The notes under the pieces: model-generated
Databases searched by the model: none
Told to the model about the DNA's origin: nothing
The model's input: the letters and a program-made list of their open reading frames with translations, nothing else
Translations under genes and position numbers: made by a program
From: Beroe forskalii
Lineage: Eukaryota; Ctenophora; Nuda; Beroida; Beroidae
Assembly (NCBI GenBank): GCA_011033025.1
Contig: WFMF01000002.1
Coordinates: forward strand, 2,192,455 to 2,256,454
Length of the DNA stretch: 64,000 bases
Reading direction: 5' to 3'
In this document: positions 1 to 12,388 of the stretch, piece by piece
How the letters are laid out: each line of letters opens with the position of its first letter
How positions within the stretch are numbered: the stretch's first letter is position 1

Positions 1-3000
1 CCTAAGCCTCCAGTGGGGTCCTGGGGTGGAGCCCCTGGCATGGGGTTAGGGGCGGAGCCCCTAGATAAATTTTGGTCTTCTCAATGCCTCAGAGCTGATG
101 TTCGCCAGCAACATAAAGCACTGGGAAGCTTCTGCTCACCCTCAATAACAAAAGGTCATCGTTTCGATGCATATTGTGCTTCTACTAGGGTATTAGCATT
201 AACGTGAATGACAGATGAGCTAGGAGCGGCTACCCTTTATCATTGAATATATCATTTACTGGATATCATCCGGTCTCCAGCATTGGAAAATGCCATATGT
301 TATCACTTCGACACTTTGTACAAAGTTTAATAATGTTTTGTGGTTCTGTGAGTACACACATATATAATAACATCATATTGTACGTTCATTTGTAATAATA
401 TGATATGTTATATATTACATATTTTGTCGGTTTGAATGTGTGAAATTTACACATTTACCTTGAATTCGATGTACATTGAGTAATGACAAATATTTAATGT
501 TTAAATAATGCTCATGACATAGTGTAATCATTGAAATGCTATTAAGTAATCAAAATGGTGATAAAATGAGCTTTAATACACAACATTTTGGGCACATGTT
601 AACAATTTTGACACACAGCTATGTTCATTCCTTCACTTTGACACGGACCTCAAAACACCGCTTTATACAAACAACACCGCTCGTGTAAGCCCTCAGTATA
701 CTGCTCTTACAAGTGTTAATAATCGCAACACCACTTTGCTGCGCGCTACGTGCAAGGGATATTCTGAGAAGTGTAAAACTTGTGGCCTTGTGCTGCTCAG
801 ATGATTCAATAAAACGCAAGTAACTTGATATCGTATTCACAACGTTTAAAATATCATGCCTGCTTGGAACGATGCATTTTATCACTTATTTTTGAGATCA
901 TTTTTCTGCTGAAGAATTTAAAAATCACGTACTGAGATTTCAAATTTGAATTATTTATCGCAATTTCTTTGTTGAGTGCGTAGTGTTAGGGGTTTGGGGA
1001 GGGCGTTATGTTATGTGTGGATGAAAACATCGCTCATTGACGTCACACTTCTGACCAAATAAGTTCTTTGTTATAAAAAGCCACATGTTACAATGTTGCT
1101 ACAATGTAACATTGTACATGGACATTGTACAATGTACATTGAAGATGTATGTACATTGCATCACGCCGCCAGGCGCCCGGGCGGCTAACACCAGCTCTCA
1201 CTGGAGTTATACGGAATATACCCAGCACCAGCCGCTTGCCAAAGTCAAAAGTATCTCAACTTTTGGGAGGCTATATAATGATCAGGTGTTCTATTACATC
1301 TAAATCCGTTATTTCAGCAGCAACAGCTACCGAAAATTTATCATATTACAGAGTGTTAAAATTTCACCATAATGCACACTTGATTTAAAAGGGATAATAA
1401 TAATATATATGTGTTTGAGTCACACGGTAACACGCCCACGAGCCAGTCAACATATATTCTACACGTCAATAAAGAATCATATATAAAGCAATGATTTATT
1501 AAAACCTGACAATGGAGTGTGTCAGGAGAGAGTAGAGACACGCATTATATTCGATATATAAGAAAGTATGAAGTATGAAGTATATATCCCGGTTTGAAGG
1601 TTACGTAATGTATCATTATGGGTTCGTTAAACTGTTGAGTTGTATTACGTAATGTATCGGTGATATTTGGCACATGGTGCATATTACTCACTTTCTGAGA
1701 GCCGATGCTTGGGAGTATTACATTTTTGTAAAATCATGATAGTTAGTACAAAGAATTACGTTCAATAAGTCAATGTGATGACCCAGTCACGAAAGATTTT
1801 ACTGGACTGAGCGGGTAAAGCATTGGGTTGATTTGTTAAATGACCACGACTGATTGACTCACGAACACCAAAGCCATTAGGACCAATTCTACAAGTTTAT
1901 CGTGATATTCAAACTTTCTAAAAGGTTAAATAACGGGTTAATGATTCAGTAAAATTAGGTTGTCCATTAATAATGGAGTCCCTTTACATCGTGTAGAACT
2001 GGGGTTGCGTGTAAGTATCAAATACAGGGCAGCTAGGCAGTGCAAAGCCATCAATTCCCATGATAACCTCTGATAACGACATCACTCCCACTGGCATATT
2101 AATATGCGAGAGAGATGGACCTCCTTTCTCAAGAATAAGCTGTTTTACATATAATACAGGTTCCTCAAGGACCATTGTTAGGGAGAACATCTTACACTGT
2201 TCTCAGCTCGGCTCAGCTCTCATCAGGAGAGGACTAGAAGGCGTTATAGCAGGGGTTACCGGTTAGGTGTATCATGGGTAATCTACAAACCACGGTACAG
2301 AGTTGGTGCACTCATGATTTAACGATTTACGTGATTTACCGATTTACGAATATAAATTGTTAATAGTGAAAGAGCAAAAGGGGGAAAGGGAGGAACATAC
2401 GTAAGTATCTAACAATTATGCTGAATATTATGTTAGTTTGTGCGAGAGAGGACTTATTGAGTTTTGTGATCTCTAAAACAATTGCTTGTGAATCAACAAA
2501 GATAATACTTCCACATTTCTCTCAAAACATACTACAATTATAGCAACATCTACTTTAGTGCTTTTAACTTTTTAGAACATCTTGGATACAGCTGTACAGT
2601 AAATGTATATTTTAGGTCACCTTTATACTAGGATCGCGTTTTATAAGTGTTCTACAGAAGAGAACCCCGGCCGATTGAGAGAGCGTAGATCGCACGTCAG
2701 CATTAAGTATTAAAGTAACCCACGCACAAGACGATAGAGTGAGGGGGTATTTTATTATTCTCTACACAATCAATTCATAAATGACACCTAGTTTACAAGT
2801 TCATGATTGTGTCAGACTCATGGTTGGAGTATGGACCAGATTATTTGACATTTGTACAGAATGACGAATAGATGCCGCTGAGTACAGCATAGGGGGTTGA
2901 CTGCCATTCTGGGTTCTCAAGCCCTATTATACCTTACAACATTCCTGTTCTAGCCGGTTCTAAAGAAACGAAATATTTGTGGTGTCAATATATTCCAACA

Positions 3001-4750
3001 AACCCGTAGAATTTAACGTTTCTAAAGAATAGTGTCAGAATTCCCCCAAACCCCCTCAAATGTTATAATAGTGAGATTTCAGGTTACGAAATTACGATTT
3101 TTTTTTTCGGATTCGGTCTTTATTTGATATACATGTACCTACCTGATATATGTCCCTTCAGCTGGTCATATTATATTCGTCATATGAATATAAAGCTTTA
3201 CAATTGTCAATAACCTTTCAGGAGTTTATGCCGGTTTATAACCGTATTATATAGTAACCGTTTCTCTCTGAGAAATAAATAAATTGAAGTTTAAACGAAA
3301 TAACTGATACGAGAGAATTGTAATCAGAAGCTGTCGAAAATCTTGTGATTACCGTACTCAACTGAGAGTGAAGATGAATTGATATTTGACATTGACTTAA
3401 AACCACCACGCACAAGACGGTGAATTGAGGGACCCGTATACGCTAATGTTCATAATCATAGACATAATATTCTAGAATAGAATCTGTCGAAACCCCGTAA
3501 CTATCTTAAATCCCTGTAATAAACTATATGAACATTTAACTCAGTAAAGTAATAGGTTTGATGGGGTTATTAATGTGCCATATAAAACTGTCAGGTAGTC
3601 ACACCCATTACAACATCAAATAACTTAAGTCATAACTCCATAACATTAAGTCATATTTATTGTAATATATTAACGCTTAACAGTGCGACACTGTGTGAGG
3701 AATTTTGGGTGTTTTATTAACCGTCTGTGTGCCGATTAGAAGTCTACATTAACACCAGAGAGTGCCTGGGAAACCAGGACAGTGGTTAACCTAGTGCTCC
3801 TTTATCGTTACTATCGAAGGCTTATTAGCTAAATCAAGTCCCACACGGCCGTTAAGCAATGACCAATCCGCGGTCGAGTTGACTGTGAAATCGCACGCTG
3901 ATTGGTCAATATCAAGACGATTTCAGGATCCAATGGGTAAGCCAATATGGCGCCATTCACAGACATATCATGTGTATAGTTTTACTTTATTCTGTACAAA
4001 ATATGCCTGACTGCTGACACATCACTTCGTAGCTACAGAGATTTGCAGTCTATCATTATACACTGCACAGCATGTTATATCTACAAACTTACAAGGACAA
4101 GGACTCATCTCATATCATACAGAAAGTTATATTTTATATATATACACTCAACCAGAGCTGCACCAAGATAGATATAACCTGAAACTATATGTATAGGTAC
4201 GAGGCAACCATGTCTGACGTCAGGAACTACTTACTTTAAATGATAGCCATTTAATCGAGCTGATACCGATTTAATACGAGCTGTTCATTCAACTGCCGCA
4301 TTATTACATTATATGATTTACAAAAATAAAATAATAGCTGAATTGAAAATAATGCTTAATTATCTCTAAGATGTGTTTAAAGGTCAAGCAATGGTTTTAT
4401 TATTTTGTAGCGTTACAATAAACATGGTTTTATGGTAGACAAGAGTTGTAACATTACAAAGAATAATAATGATAGTGGTAGATGTGAGGACCAAGCCAAA
4501 TCGTCTTTTGCCACTTATCTGGCGCCGATTTTTAAATAGTAGCGCCGATCAGAGCTAATCAACGGTAGCACCGTTAATCGGCACCGATCAAATTCACTGA
4601 ACAGGTGGGCGGCACTGATCACCCCAATTAGATAGACATCTCACCTGATAGATACTGACCCCCTACTGATGATGTGTAATATAACGAGAACAAACGAACA
4701 AATAATGAAGATTTAATCAAGTATTTGGGCATTTCACTTTTGTCAGTGTG
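1..4750. other. AT-rich spacer with no recognised gene
   Basis: No open frame here resembles a known protein or shows a convincing exon with splice sites. The missing 3' exons of the RNF19-like gene could lie here, since that gene runs leftward, but I did not find its membrane segments. CCAAT-type motifs and an ATGGCGCCAT palindrome occur near 3860-3960, which would suit a promoter, but no gene can be attached to them. Confidence 0.5.
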
Positions 4751-4753
4751 TAT

Positions 4754-5040
4754 TGAATGTCTGTGACTGGTATCTCACCTGAGGTACTGAATGTCAGTGA
4801 CTGGTATCTCACCTAAGGTAGTGAATGTCAGTGACTGGTATCTCACCTAAGGTAGTGAATGTCAGTGACTGGTATCTCACCTAAGGTAGTGAATGTCAGT
4901 GACTGGTATCTCACCTAAGGTACTGAATGTCAGTGACTGGTATCTCACCTAAGGTAGTGAATGTCTGTGACTGGTATCTCACCTGAGGTACTGAATGTCA
5001 GTGACTGGTATCTCACCTAAGGTAGTGAATGTCAGTGACT
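4754..5040 (-). repeat. 34-bp minisatellite built from an exon end plus its splice donor
   Basis: About eight tandem copies of a 34-bp unit. On the minus strand each unit holds the last 23 nt of the RING2 exon of the RNF19-like gene (GTCACTGACATTCACTACC then TTAG) followed by 11 nt of intron starting GTGAGA. The copy nearest the exon is the real exon end at 5017. Units differ by a few substitutions only (TACC/TAGT, TCAG/TCTG, CTAA/CTGA), so the array looks young. Confidence 0.93.
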
Positions 5041-7420
5041 TCTCGGAGGCACAACCAACAGAACTCTATACCGCACACAGCACACGTCATATGGTTGCAG
5101 GAGCCGTCGTCCATCTTAGTAACGTGAGCCATGCACCTCGGACATGCTTTTATCACCTGGAGGTACAATGGTTAGAAGGAGGGTTATAATGAATGGTTGG
5201 CATGAAAAGTATGAAAAAAATTCGAAAGAAAGGGTGGAGGGAAAGTATAAAAAGTTCACAAGAAAGGGTGGAAAGAAAGTATGAAAGGGTTCGAAAGAAA
5301 AGTATGAACAAGTTCGAAAGAAAGGAAATGAAAGTAATAATCAGTTCGAAAGATTGGAAAGAAAACTGAGGAAGAAAAGTGAGAAACAAAGGTTTGGAAG
5401 TTCAGAAACAAAAGGTGTTCGCCAAGTGTGTGAAATATCGTTGTTTGGGGAAGGATTCTGAGAGTACTATTTCGGCATGGTCCCTAGCAACTTTCCTACC
5501 TCGGAGGTGCCGTTGTCATTGCCCGCTAGAAATACTGGATGGGGGTTTGTCTGTTTCTGGCATCATCACACGTCTGATTGGGATGCCAAAGCCCCTGAAA
5601 TCAGAGGTGTATCATGATTTCAGAGGGAATTATATCTAAAACATCTAAGTCATCACTGATAAAGTGAAATGGTATGATTTCCAAATCTATGAGTGATGCA
5701 GAATATCTAGAAGATCATTATCAGTTACAACCTTCCATAAACCACAGCTACAAGTGTTATTACTTACCTTGCAGTGATAACAAAACTCAGTCTGACACTT
5801 GTCACATTTGAGTTGTGGGCACGCTGCACACCCAGAAGCAATGACTGCGTACCCACAGTCAGGAGTAGGGCACCACCGACAATCGGGCTCATTGGAGAGG
5901 ACCTTCCGAACCATGAACTCTGAAATGGTAGAAATAGACTGAGGAAGGGAGAAACTGGTGCAGATTCGAAACTTATATTATCATATGGTGTTGTCAGAGA
6001 AGGAAATTCATATCTTTCCTTTTCACTAACTCTTGTCTCTTTTGGGTTCTCAATAATACCCAACTTGAAACAGATTGTATTGTAATATTGTACAAAGGAT
6101 TTGTAAGAAAGAAGAAGGGAAAGTCTGTAAACCCACCTTGGTATTTGCTGTGAAGATGATCGTTTCTGAGAATGACCTTGACATGCTTTGGTGTGTAGGT
6201 GCCATAGCAGCCAGGGTTAGGGCATGTGATATTCGTTGAACCAGTGCTGATCTGAAGAATTGCCAGGTTATTTTGAAGAATGATGTATGAGTTTAGAATA
6301 TAGCTCAGAGGAGCCTACACTAGGGATAATGGGCCGTGATAAATCAACGTTTTATGTAACCAGCACATACCTATGTAGTATATGTACATATCAAAGAGAC
6401 AAAATGAATTGGATCTGCCACCACTGAATAGCAGTTTCAATAAAAGCAGCATCTTGGTCAGCATGTTATCGTCATTGCAAAATGTAGTTTCATTGTTTTG
6501 TACCATATTTTCATACCTGAGTCTTAAAGTATTGTCTGAGACAATCTCCACATGTTTTATGACTACAGGAAAGTAGCTTTGGGAACTCATATTTTACTTT
6601 GCTCTGAAATTAAACAGTTGAGGTATTTAAAGTAAAATTGCAATTAATTTAAGCAAATTTCTTACAGGATCTTGACAGCAATTCTACATGCCTCATTTGC
6701 ATTGAAAAATGGCACTTCTAGTGGAAGACATTAGTCTGCCACAGATCCTGGCAGACATTGGCAAAATGGAAAATGCTGGCAGAATTTGCCAGCATCCACC
6801 AGCAGTCTGCCAATTTTTTTTGCAGACACTGATGGGCTAGCAGTACCTGCACTACCATTACCTGTTTTTTCTTGTCCAAGCTATTGCTTGAGCAATTGCT
6901 CTGTTAATAGTTGAAGTATTACCTGAGCAACTGCTTCACTAATCTTTTGTTTCACTCACTGTAGACTAGACACGTATGCAAGATGACAGACAAGTTTGCT
7001 AGTAGACTTGTCCATAGCAGACAATTGTCCACCAGCTGATGAGTGAGTACTTGGTAGAAAAGATTGTTGTTGTTTTGCCAGAGTCCACAAAGTATCTATC
7101 AAAATCTTGGCAGACACTGGCAGAGTCCACCAATATTTGCCAGCAGTCTATCATCATTTTCCAATGCTTGCCAGGGTCCTTTGGCAGACAAATGTCTGCC
7201 ACTCGAAGTGAATCAAACAAAAATTGAATGAGACAAAAATTGTCAAAATAATATTCCTACTAACCATTAAACATACACAGCATGCATATTCCCTATGCTG
7301 CCTGGTACTTCCATTCTTATCCTTCTTACGCCTTTTCCTCAGGAAGTCAAATACATTCCTTGATGATTCAGAGGAAGTCATTGGGGAGCCAGAGCTACTT
7401 TTCACTGGTTCAGTATTCAT
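5017..7420 (-). CDS. RNF19-like RBR E3 ubiquitin ligase (3' exons not found)
   Basis: RING-IBR-RING ubiquitin ligase resembling RNF19A/B, which take ubiquitin from an E2 onto a RING2 cysteine and pass it to substrate. Exons on the minus strand: 7420-7265 (ATG, MNTEPVK, start of RING1 CCVC), 6603-6517 ([13 protein letters not shown]), 6251-6137 (ITCPNPGC), 5919-5768 ([28 protein letters not shown]), 5594 to about 5536 ([12 protein letters not shown]), 5156-5017 (RING2: [13 protein letters not shown] with the catalytic Cys, FCWLC). Phases agree for the first four junctions. The link from exon 5 to RING2 is unresolved: exon 5 meets an in-frame TAG unless spliced at a weak GTATTT donor, which then gives the wrong phase, so a small exon is probably missing. 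Family members continue into two membrane helices after RING2; these were not found. Reading through the 5017 donor gives a stop one codon later, so a short soluble form is possible. Confidence 0.87.
5176..5385 (-). repeat. Pyrimidine-rich tandem repeat upstream of the RING2 acceptor
   Basis: Degenerate tandem copies of GAAAGAAAGGGTGGA and AAGTATGAAA on the plus strand. On the transcribed strand this is a long C/T-rich tract ending about 20 nt before the acceptor at 5157, so it may act as an extended polypyrimidine tract. Confidence 0.75.
6713..7210. mobile_element. MITE with long terminal inverted repeats in RNF19-like intron 1
   Basis: About 500 bp. The left end (CACTTCTAGTGGAAGACATT, then copies of CTGCCA/CTGGCAGAC) is matched by the reverse complement of the right end (CACTTCGAGTGGCAGACATT). 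The inverted arms of about 50 bp agree at most positions, and TGCCAGC/CTGGCAGA motifs recur inside. No transposase is present and no target duplication is evident. It lies wholly within the intron between exons 7420-7265 and 6603-6517. Confidence 0.82.
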
Positions 7421-8389
7421 AGCTTGAAATAATAAAACAATGAATGTAAAATTTGAGTATGGTATATAATATGGGGTGCTCTGGTCCATTTTACTGCTCA
7501 GGTCCATTTTACTGCTCTGTTTTTTTACTATTACAATTTATCAATAAGTCTAATATGCTCCTAATTGTGAGCCCTATACTAAGAACAAAAACAATTTACT
7601 CAAACCATAAATGAACAGTTTGATCTTCTTTGTAGAACAAATACAGCCATCTTTGTATTCAAGCCACAGAACTCTCCAACAACTCCAACCATAGTCTTTG
7701 ACGGGACCCATGAAAGAAATGCCTTCATCAGAGAGCTAAACATATTCAAATAAAGCATGAGGCACCAAAAATGATATGGTGTAGTAAAAGCTACACTGTG
7801 GCACATGGACTTGGGACCATGTTGTGGGGTTGGCTGCATTTGAGGGGCGCACAACACTCCCCCAACCACAAGATCAAAAGATCAAGTCGCCTGTGTTTAC
7901 TTGTAAACATAAATCAGGCTGCGACTCCGAAGAGACGAGAAGGAACCAGAGAAACAATTGGTCTCCATTCTGGGCAACTTCACCAAAAAACTGAGTGGGA
8001 CTAGTCTCCCCTGTCCCCCCCCCCCCCCAGGAATTACAGGCCTGATCAATTCCAGGGGGTACAAGGGGCCTCTGAAAAGACCAAAGTCAGGTTGGAGATA
8101 GGATTTTTTGCACTCAGTCAACGATCTGAATGAACAGATTTTTTGTCCTGTTGTATTATAGATGCACTTGAATTTGAATTTGAATTTGAATATAAGTTAA
8201 TTTTAAGGTTTTACAACATGAATACATTTTTATGTAGCTTTTGTTTTGAATAAAGCAGATATCACAGCACACTGGTATGGTCAAACATCTGAAATATAGA
8301 AATGGAAATAGAATATTTTTGACGATTTGACATGACATCAACTCGAATGTTCAACTGAATCTGGAGAAAAATTGCGTCTTGCTAAACAC
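7421..8389. other. Upstream region of the RNF19-like gene
   Basis: A TTTCAAG acceptor lies two bases before the RNF19-like ATG, so a 5' UTR exon probably sits in this stretch. A C homopolymer lies at about 8018-8029 and a short GAATTT repeat at about 8168-8190. No other gene is seen. Confidence 0.5.
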
Positions 8390-8397
8390 GTATATCC

Positions 8398-9414
8398 CAG
8401 GGGCGGCTCGTATGGGTGTATGGGTGTTGAGATACACCCAAAGCAGATAAGGAGAAAATAAGAAAAATAAAAATAAAAAAATCTATTTTTTTTTTCTTTC
8501 TTCCATAGTCACGCGCGCGGCGCACACTCGCGGAGAATACCAAATCATTAAAAAAGCCGCGCATTAAATTCGATTTATTCTTGCTCGAAAATCGAGCGCT
8601 ATTATATGGGTGTAACGCGCACACCCAAAATCAGGGATTTTTTTGTAAATTGCAATGATCTCTATGGCTCGTCAAATCTGCGTAGTGTAATTTACAATAG
8701 ATGGGTGCGAGCGTACACCCATGGTTTGGCGGGAAACTTTCGAGGAAAATTCTGGTAGAACTCTGCAATTAGCGCCATTTCTCTTGCGTCTGCTTGAATT
8801 ACGTCACTCTTTTCTTTGTAGGCATTTAACTATCGGCATATGAACGTTATTTTCTAAAACTTAAAGATTGAATTCGCGAACTATATTTCCGTACTTACTT
8901 AATTTGAACACGAAATCGAAGTAAGTTTTCTGAGGATAAAACGATGAAACTTTCGCAAAAAAAAAAAACGATCAGCATGTAAATCTTCAGATCATGCATT
9001 TCAATATCATTTTCGATTTTGTTTGTCAATCTTCATCACACCTCCATCTTCATCATCACACCTTCATAAAGACCATACAAGAGCACAAAACCCCTTAGCA
9101 GCACGTGAGTACATAATATTGTTAATATTTATTCAGGTCCGTCAATTTCGAAATATGATTTACAGTATAGTGTGATAAAAAAATGTCGATGTGATATCCT
9201 TAAAATCGAGATTTTAGCGTCGAAAAATTCGCTTATTTTTTGATAAATTTGACAATTTTAGACCATTTTTATTGCACAATTGAAGAAGAAAATCGTCGGG
9301 TCCGCCTACGGCGTAGGCCTCCGGCAGTTGGGGGGCCCGCCCCCCAAACCCCCTGAGTCCCTCGAACCCCGGTACCCAAACCCCCATTCCAGCCACCCCC
9401 ACGAGCCGCCCCTG
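8398..9414. mobile_element. Non-autonomous hAT-like element with 8-bp target duplication
   Basis: About 1.0 kb bounded by terminal inverted repeats CAGGGGCGGCTCGT and its complement, the CAGGG start being typical of hAT elements. It is flanked on both sides by the identical 8-mer GTATATCC (8390-8397 and 9415-9422), the duplication size expected for hAT insertion. No transposase frame survives, so it would need a transposase in trans. GC content is higher at both ends than in the surroundings. Confidence 0.92.
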
Positions 9415-9422
9415 GTATATCC

Positions 9423-10797
9423 CTGTGCGCGTACGCACACCTATGCATGCTTAGGAAAATTGCATCAAGGTACCCACATTTGTTGCTTTCACAATATACA
9501 TTACATCAATAAATTTAACTTACAGATGAAAATAAATTTGAAGCTGATTAACGAATAAATTGAAAACTGGTTTACAGATAACAGATAATGTAATGTGCTT
9601 TGGGGTCATCCATGAGAGATTTCCAGTTCCATAATGAATGACAAGATTGGGATGAAACTTTGCCATAAAAATTAAAAAGTTAATCAAAATCTTATCTCAA
9701 TTTTTGTTCTTCCTAGGCTCGCATAGGTTTGTGTACGCGCCGCGCGCTTCCCTACGCTACGGGAAGCGCGCCGCGCGACGATAACAGGGGTATACGTGGT
9801 GTTTAGCAATTTTTGTTCAATTTCCGCTAAACTTAATAAGAGATTAAGAGCTACGCAGTATAAGTACGCGCGCCGCGCAACGTTGCTAAACACATATGTC
9901 CCTGTTTGCGTTGCTATACACGTATACCGCCTGTTATCGTTGCGCTTCCTCGTATATAAGCGGAAGCGCGCGGAGCAGCTTAAGCTTATGAATGAGTGTT
10001 TAGCAACTGTCATCTATACGCAGCGCAAAACTCAAACCTCGCCGCGCACTTGCCACGTTAAACACGCGTTTGCTAAACACTTATACCCGGCCCTGTTATC
10101 GTCGCACTTCCTCAGAAGGGAAGCACCTATGCGGGCTTTAGACACGTATACCCCTGTTTGCGGTAGGTCTCCCATGTAAACGGGAGCCTTCATTATCTAT
10201 GACAATGACGTCACTCAGAAAAATATAATTAAGCGCACCTAGCGCTTTAAGGACTAGGGTTAGGGTCAGGATTAGGGTCAAGATTTGTTAGGGTTAGGGT
10301 TAGGATTACGGTTAGGGTTTCGGTTAGGGTCATGGTTAGGTTTAGGATACAGAAAAATTGACGTTTAGATCTGTGACGTCACTCAGAGCCGTTTATATGG
10401 GAGAGATACCCTGTTTGCGTTGCGCGCTTCCTCAGGGAAGCGTGCGGCGCGTACTTGCTAAACACGTATATCCCTGTCTACATTGCGCGGCGCGCTTCAA
10501 TTCCTCAGGGTAGCGCGTAGGGTAGCGCGGCGCGCGTACTCACACCTATGCGGGCTTAGGAAGGCGCGTACACACACCTTTGCGGGCTTAGGAAGCCGCG
10601 CACACAAAACTGCGCAATTGCAACGCCAACAGGGGTATGTGTTTTAAGCAAACTTTATGGTTGGCCAGTGGCTTGTCAGGCGTTGCCTGACCCCCTCGCG
10701 CGCGCGCCACGACTCGCAGAGTGAGAGTCTGACGACGTCAGACAACCAGTGGCCACTTGTGCGCGACGTCCTTTATGATGAAGAACGTCCCTAAATG
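9423..10797. repeat. GC-rich composite repeat region
   Basis: Dense CGCGC-rich sequence with recurrent phrases such as ACACACCTATGCGGGCTTAGG, TAAACACGTATA and GCGTTGCCTGACCCC. The same phrases recur at 55.1-56.3 kb, so this is a dispersed family, and the hAT element above is inserted into similar sequence. Open frames here are compositional and not counted as genes. Confidence 0.7.
10168..10404. mobile_element. TIR element carrying TTAGGG-like repeats, copy 1
   Basis: About 237 bp with terminal inverted repeats TCTCCCATGTAAACGG and CCGTTTATATGGGAGA, and TGACGTCAC near each end. The interior is a degenerate GGTTAG array (10255-10350), which resembles metazoan telomere repeat but lies inside a mobile element. 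A second copy in the opposite orientation lies at 55937-56175. Confidence 0.88.
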
Positions 10798-11272
10798 CTA
10801 AAAATTAATCCAAGCTCCATCATCTGAATCTGATCCATACTTCAGACTCATGTCAGTTGTTTTAAATTTAAAATATGTACGGGAGACTGTCGAACGATAA
10901 CATATCCATAAACAATTGTATGTGAGTGAATTGTGAGCATGAACTTTCACTTTCATCCGCAAAATTTGAAACAAGACGAGAAATTGAAAATATTTGAATT
11001 TGGTAATGGTAACAAAATTGTAAATACATTTCAAATCATAATATTAACAAACCAGGAAAGGCAACATCCAAAATCAATCCTTAAAATTAACCGTACCTGT
11101 GCCATATTCAAATTCAATTTCACAAAATGGGTATTGGGTATGACTATGAGTATGTACATCTTTAACTTTAAGGTACGCATAGTTCAACTTTCAAGCAAGA
11201 TTACAAAGCAAAACAGAATAAAAGCAAATGGAAAAGAAAAGGAAATGTCCTATGAAATTGAGCATAATATCG

Positions 11273-12388
11273 TTATAAAATCACTTCTTCTCGAAAGGCA
11301 TTCTCTATCTCCTTCGAAGCAAACTCTGGGCAATCTGCACTACACTTCTTCGGAGACTTTTCCGACCCCAACTCGGCAATGATGTCAGCGTACGCATCCT
11401 TCTTCATGAAGTACGCATTCCGTTTGGCAGCTAGGTAATCTGTCAGATCGATGTTGTAGCTAACTTCCAGAGTAAGAGCCCACAAGGTCCAGAACAGTTC
11501 ACTACCCATCATCATGAGCTTGAGCTGGGCCAGTAGCTCCATGTACGGTAAGTGTACGGGTGTGTTGGCGGATGTTCGGTAGATGTTGAGGATGTCAAGT
11601 AGGACCGCATCGCGTGGGAGCCACTGCTCGTTAAACTGGAAGAAAGGAGCAGCAGGGTAGGACAAATCGTACTGCAGTTGGCAGCAGTAGTTGGCTATGT
11701 CGTACAAGCTGTAGTTGTACGAAGCGTACTCCCAGTCGATCAGAACAAGGTTTTCTGGATCAGAGTTGGGGACAAGGAGATTGTTCATGCTCACATCATT
11801 GTGGCAGAAAGACAGCTGCAAGTTAGAGTCGATCTTACGGAGGATACCGAGGAACCACTCGATTTCTCCGACCCAGAACTCCCGGTCTGTTTTGACTCGC
11901 TGTGAGAACTCCCCGAGTTGTTTGACCAGGAATGCTTCCCGAGGGACGGGCATGGAAAGCCCTTGGAACTCCATGATCATCTTCACGATCCTGCGGTACT
12001 GGAGCCGGAAGTTGTTGTGAGTGATGCAGGTAGAAGGTAGGAACTCCTCAATCCTTCCTCCTTCAAACAGTCCCAGAATCTTAGGAATCCTGCCCATGGA
12101 CCCCAGATAACAGTTTACGTAGACGTCTGTAGCCAGCTTCCCAGGGATAACAGATCCGTACAACTTCACCAGAACTTCCTTGGATGCCGTGTGTTCCTCC
12201 TCAGCTCGATTACAATCGTACTCCTCCAGGAATGCTTCGTGATCAGCGTCCTCTTTGGTCATGGTTTCCTCAGTGAGAGTAGCGATGATGACGTTGTTAG
12301 TAACTCCCTTCCCCAGAGGTCGTACTGACACTCGGTCCTTCCTCCAGCCCAAGTACAGAGCACACAGCGATCTGATCCGGTCTTCCAT
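11273..12388 (-). CDS. Ethanolamine kinase (choline/ethanolamine kinase family)
   Basis: Phosphorylates ethanolamine (possibly choline) with ATP, the first step of the CDP-ethanolamine branch of the Kennedy pathway, in the cytosol. It is 371 residues in one exon. Visible motifs: a nucleotide-binding loop PLGKGVTNNVI (residues 24-34), closer to the ethanolamine-kinase GITNKL loop than to choline-kinase loops; the catalytic Brenner motif FCHNDVSMNNLLV (194-206) with Asp198; and the metal-binding IDWEYASYN (217-225). The ATG at 12388 fits the family N-terminus. A CTGCAG acceptor 16 nt upstream suggests a 5' UTR intron. Length is normal for the family. The next gene upstream on the same strand is the CTP cytidylyltransferase. 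Choline kinase activity cannot be excluded. Confidence 0.92.
   Translation of the reverse strand: MEDRIRSLCALYLGWRKDRVSVRPLGKGVTNNVIIATLTEETMTKEDADHEAFLEEYDCNRAEEEHTASKEVLVKLYGSVIPGKLATDVYVNCYLGSMGRIPKILGLFEGGRIEEFLPSTCITHNNFRLQYRRIVKMIMEFQGLSMPVPREAFLVKQLGEFSQRVKTDREFWVGEIEWFLGILRKIDSNLQLSFCHNDVSMNNLLVPNSDPENLVLIDWEYASYNYSLYDIANYCCQLQYDLSYPAAPFFQFNEQWLPRDAVLLDILNIYRTSANTPVHLPYMELLAQLKLMMMGSELFWTLWALTLEVSYNIDLTDYLAAKRNAYFMKKDAYADIIAELGSEKSPKKCSADCPEFASKEIENAFREEVIL

Noticed and set aside
1984..2190. Minus-strand frame that might hold RNF19-like 3' exons
   Set aside because: The peptide does not resemble RNF19 membrane or tail sequence and has no clear acceptor.
10255..10350. Telomere or chromosome-fusion point
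   Set aside because: The TTAGGG-like tract is degenerate and sits inside a TIR element with a second copy elsewhere in the window.
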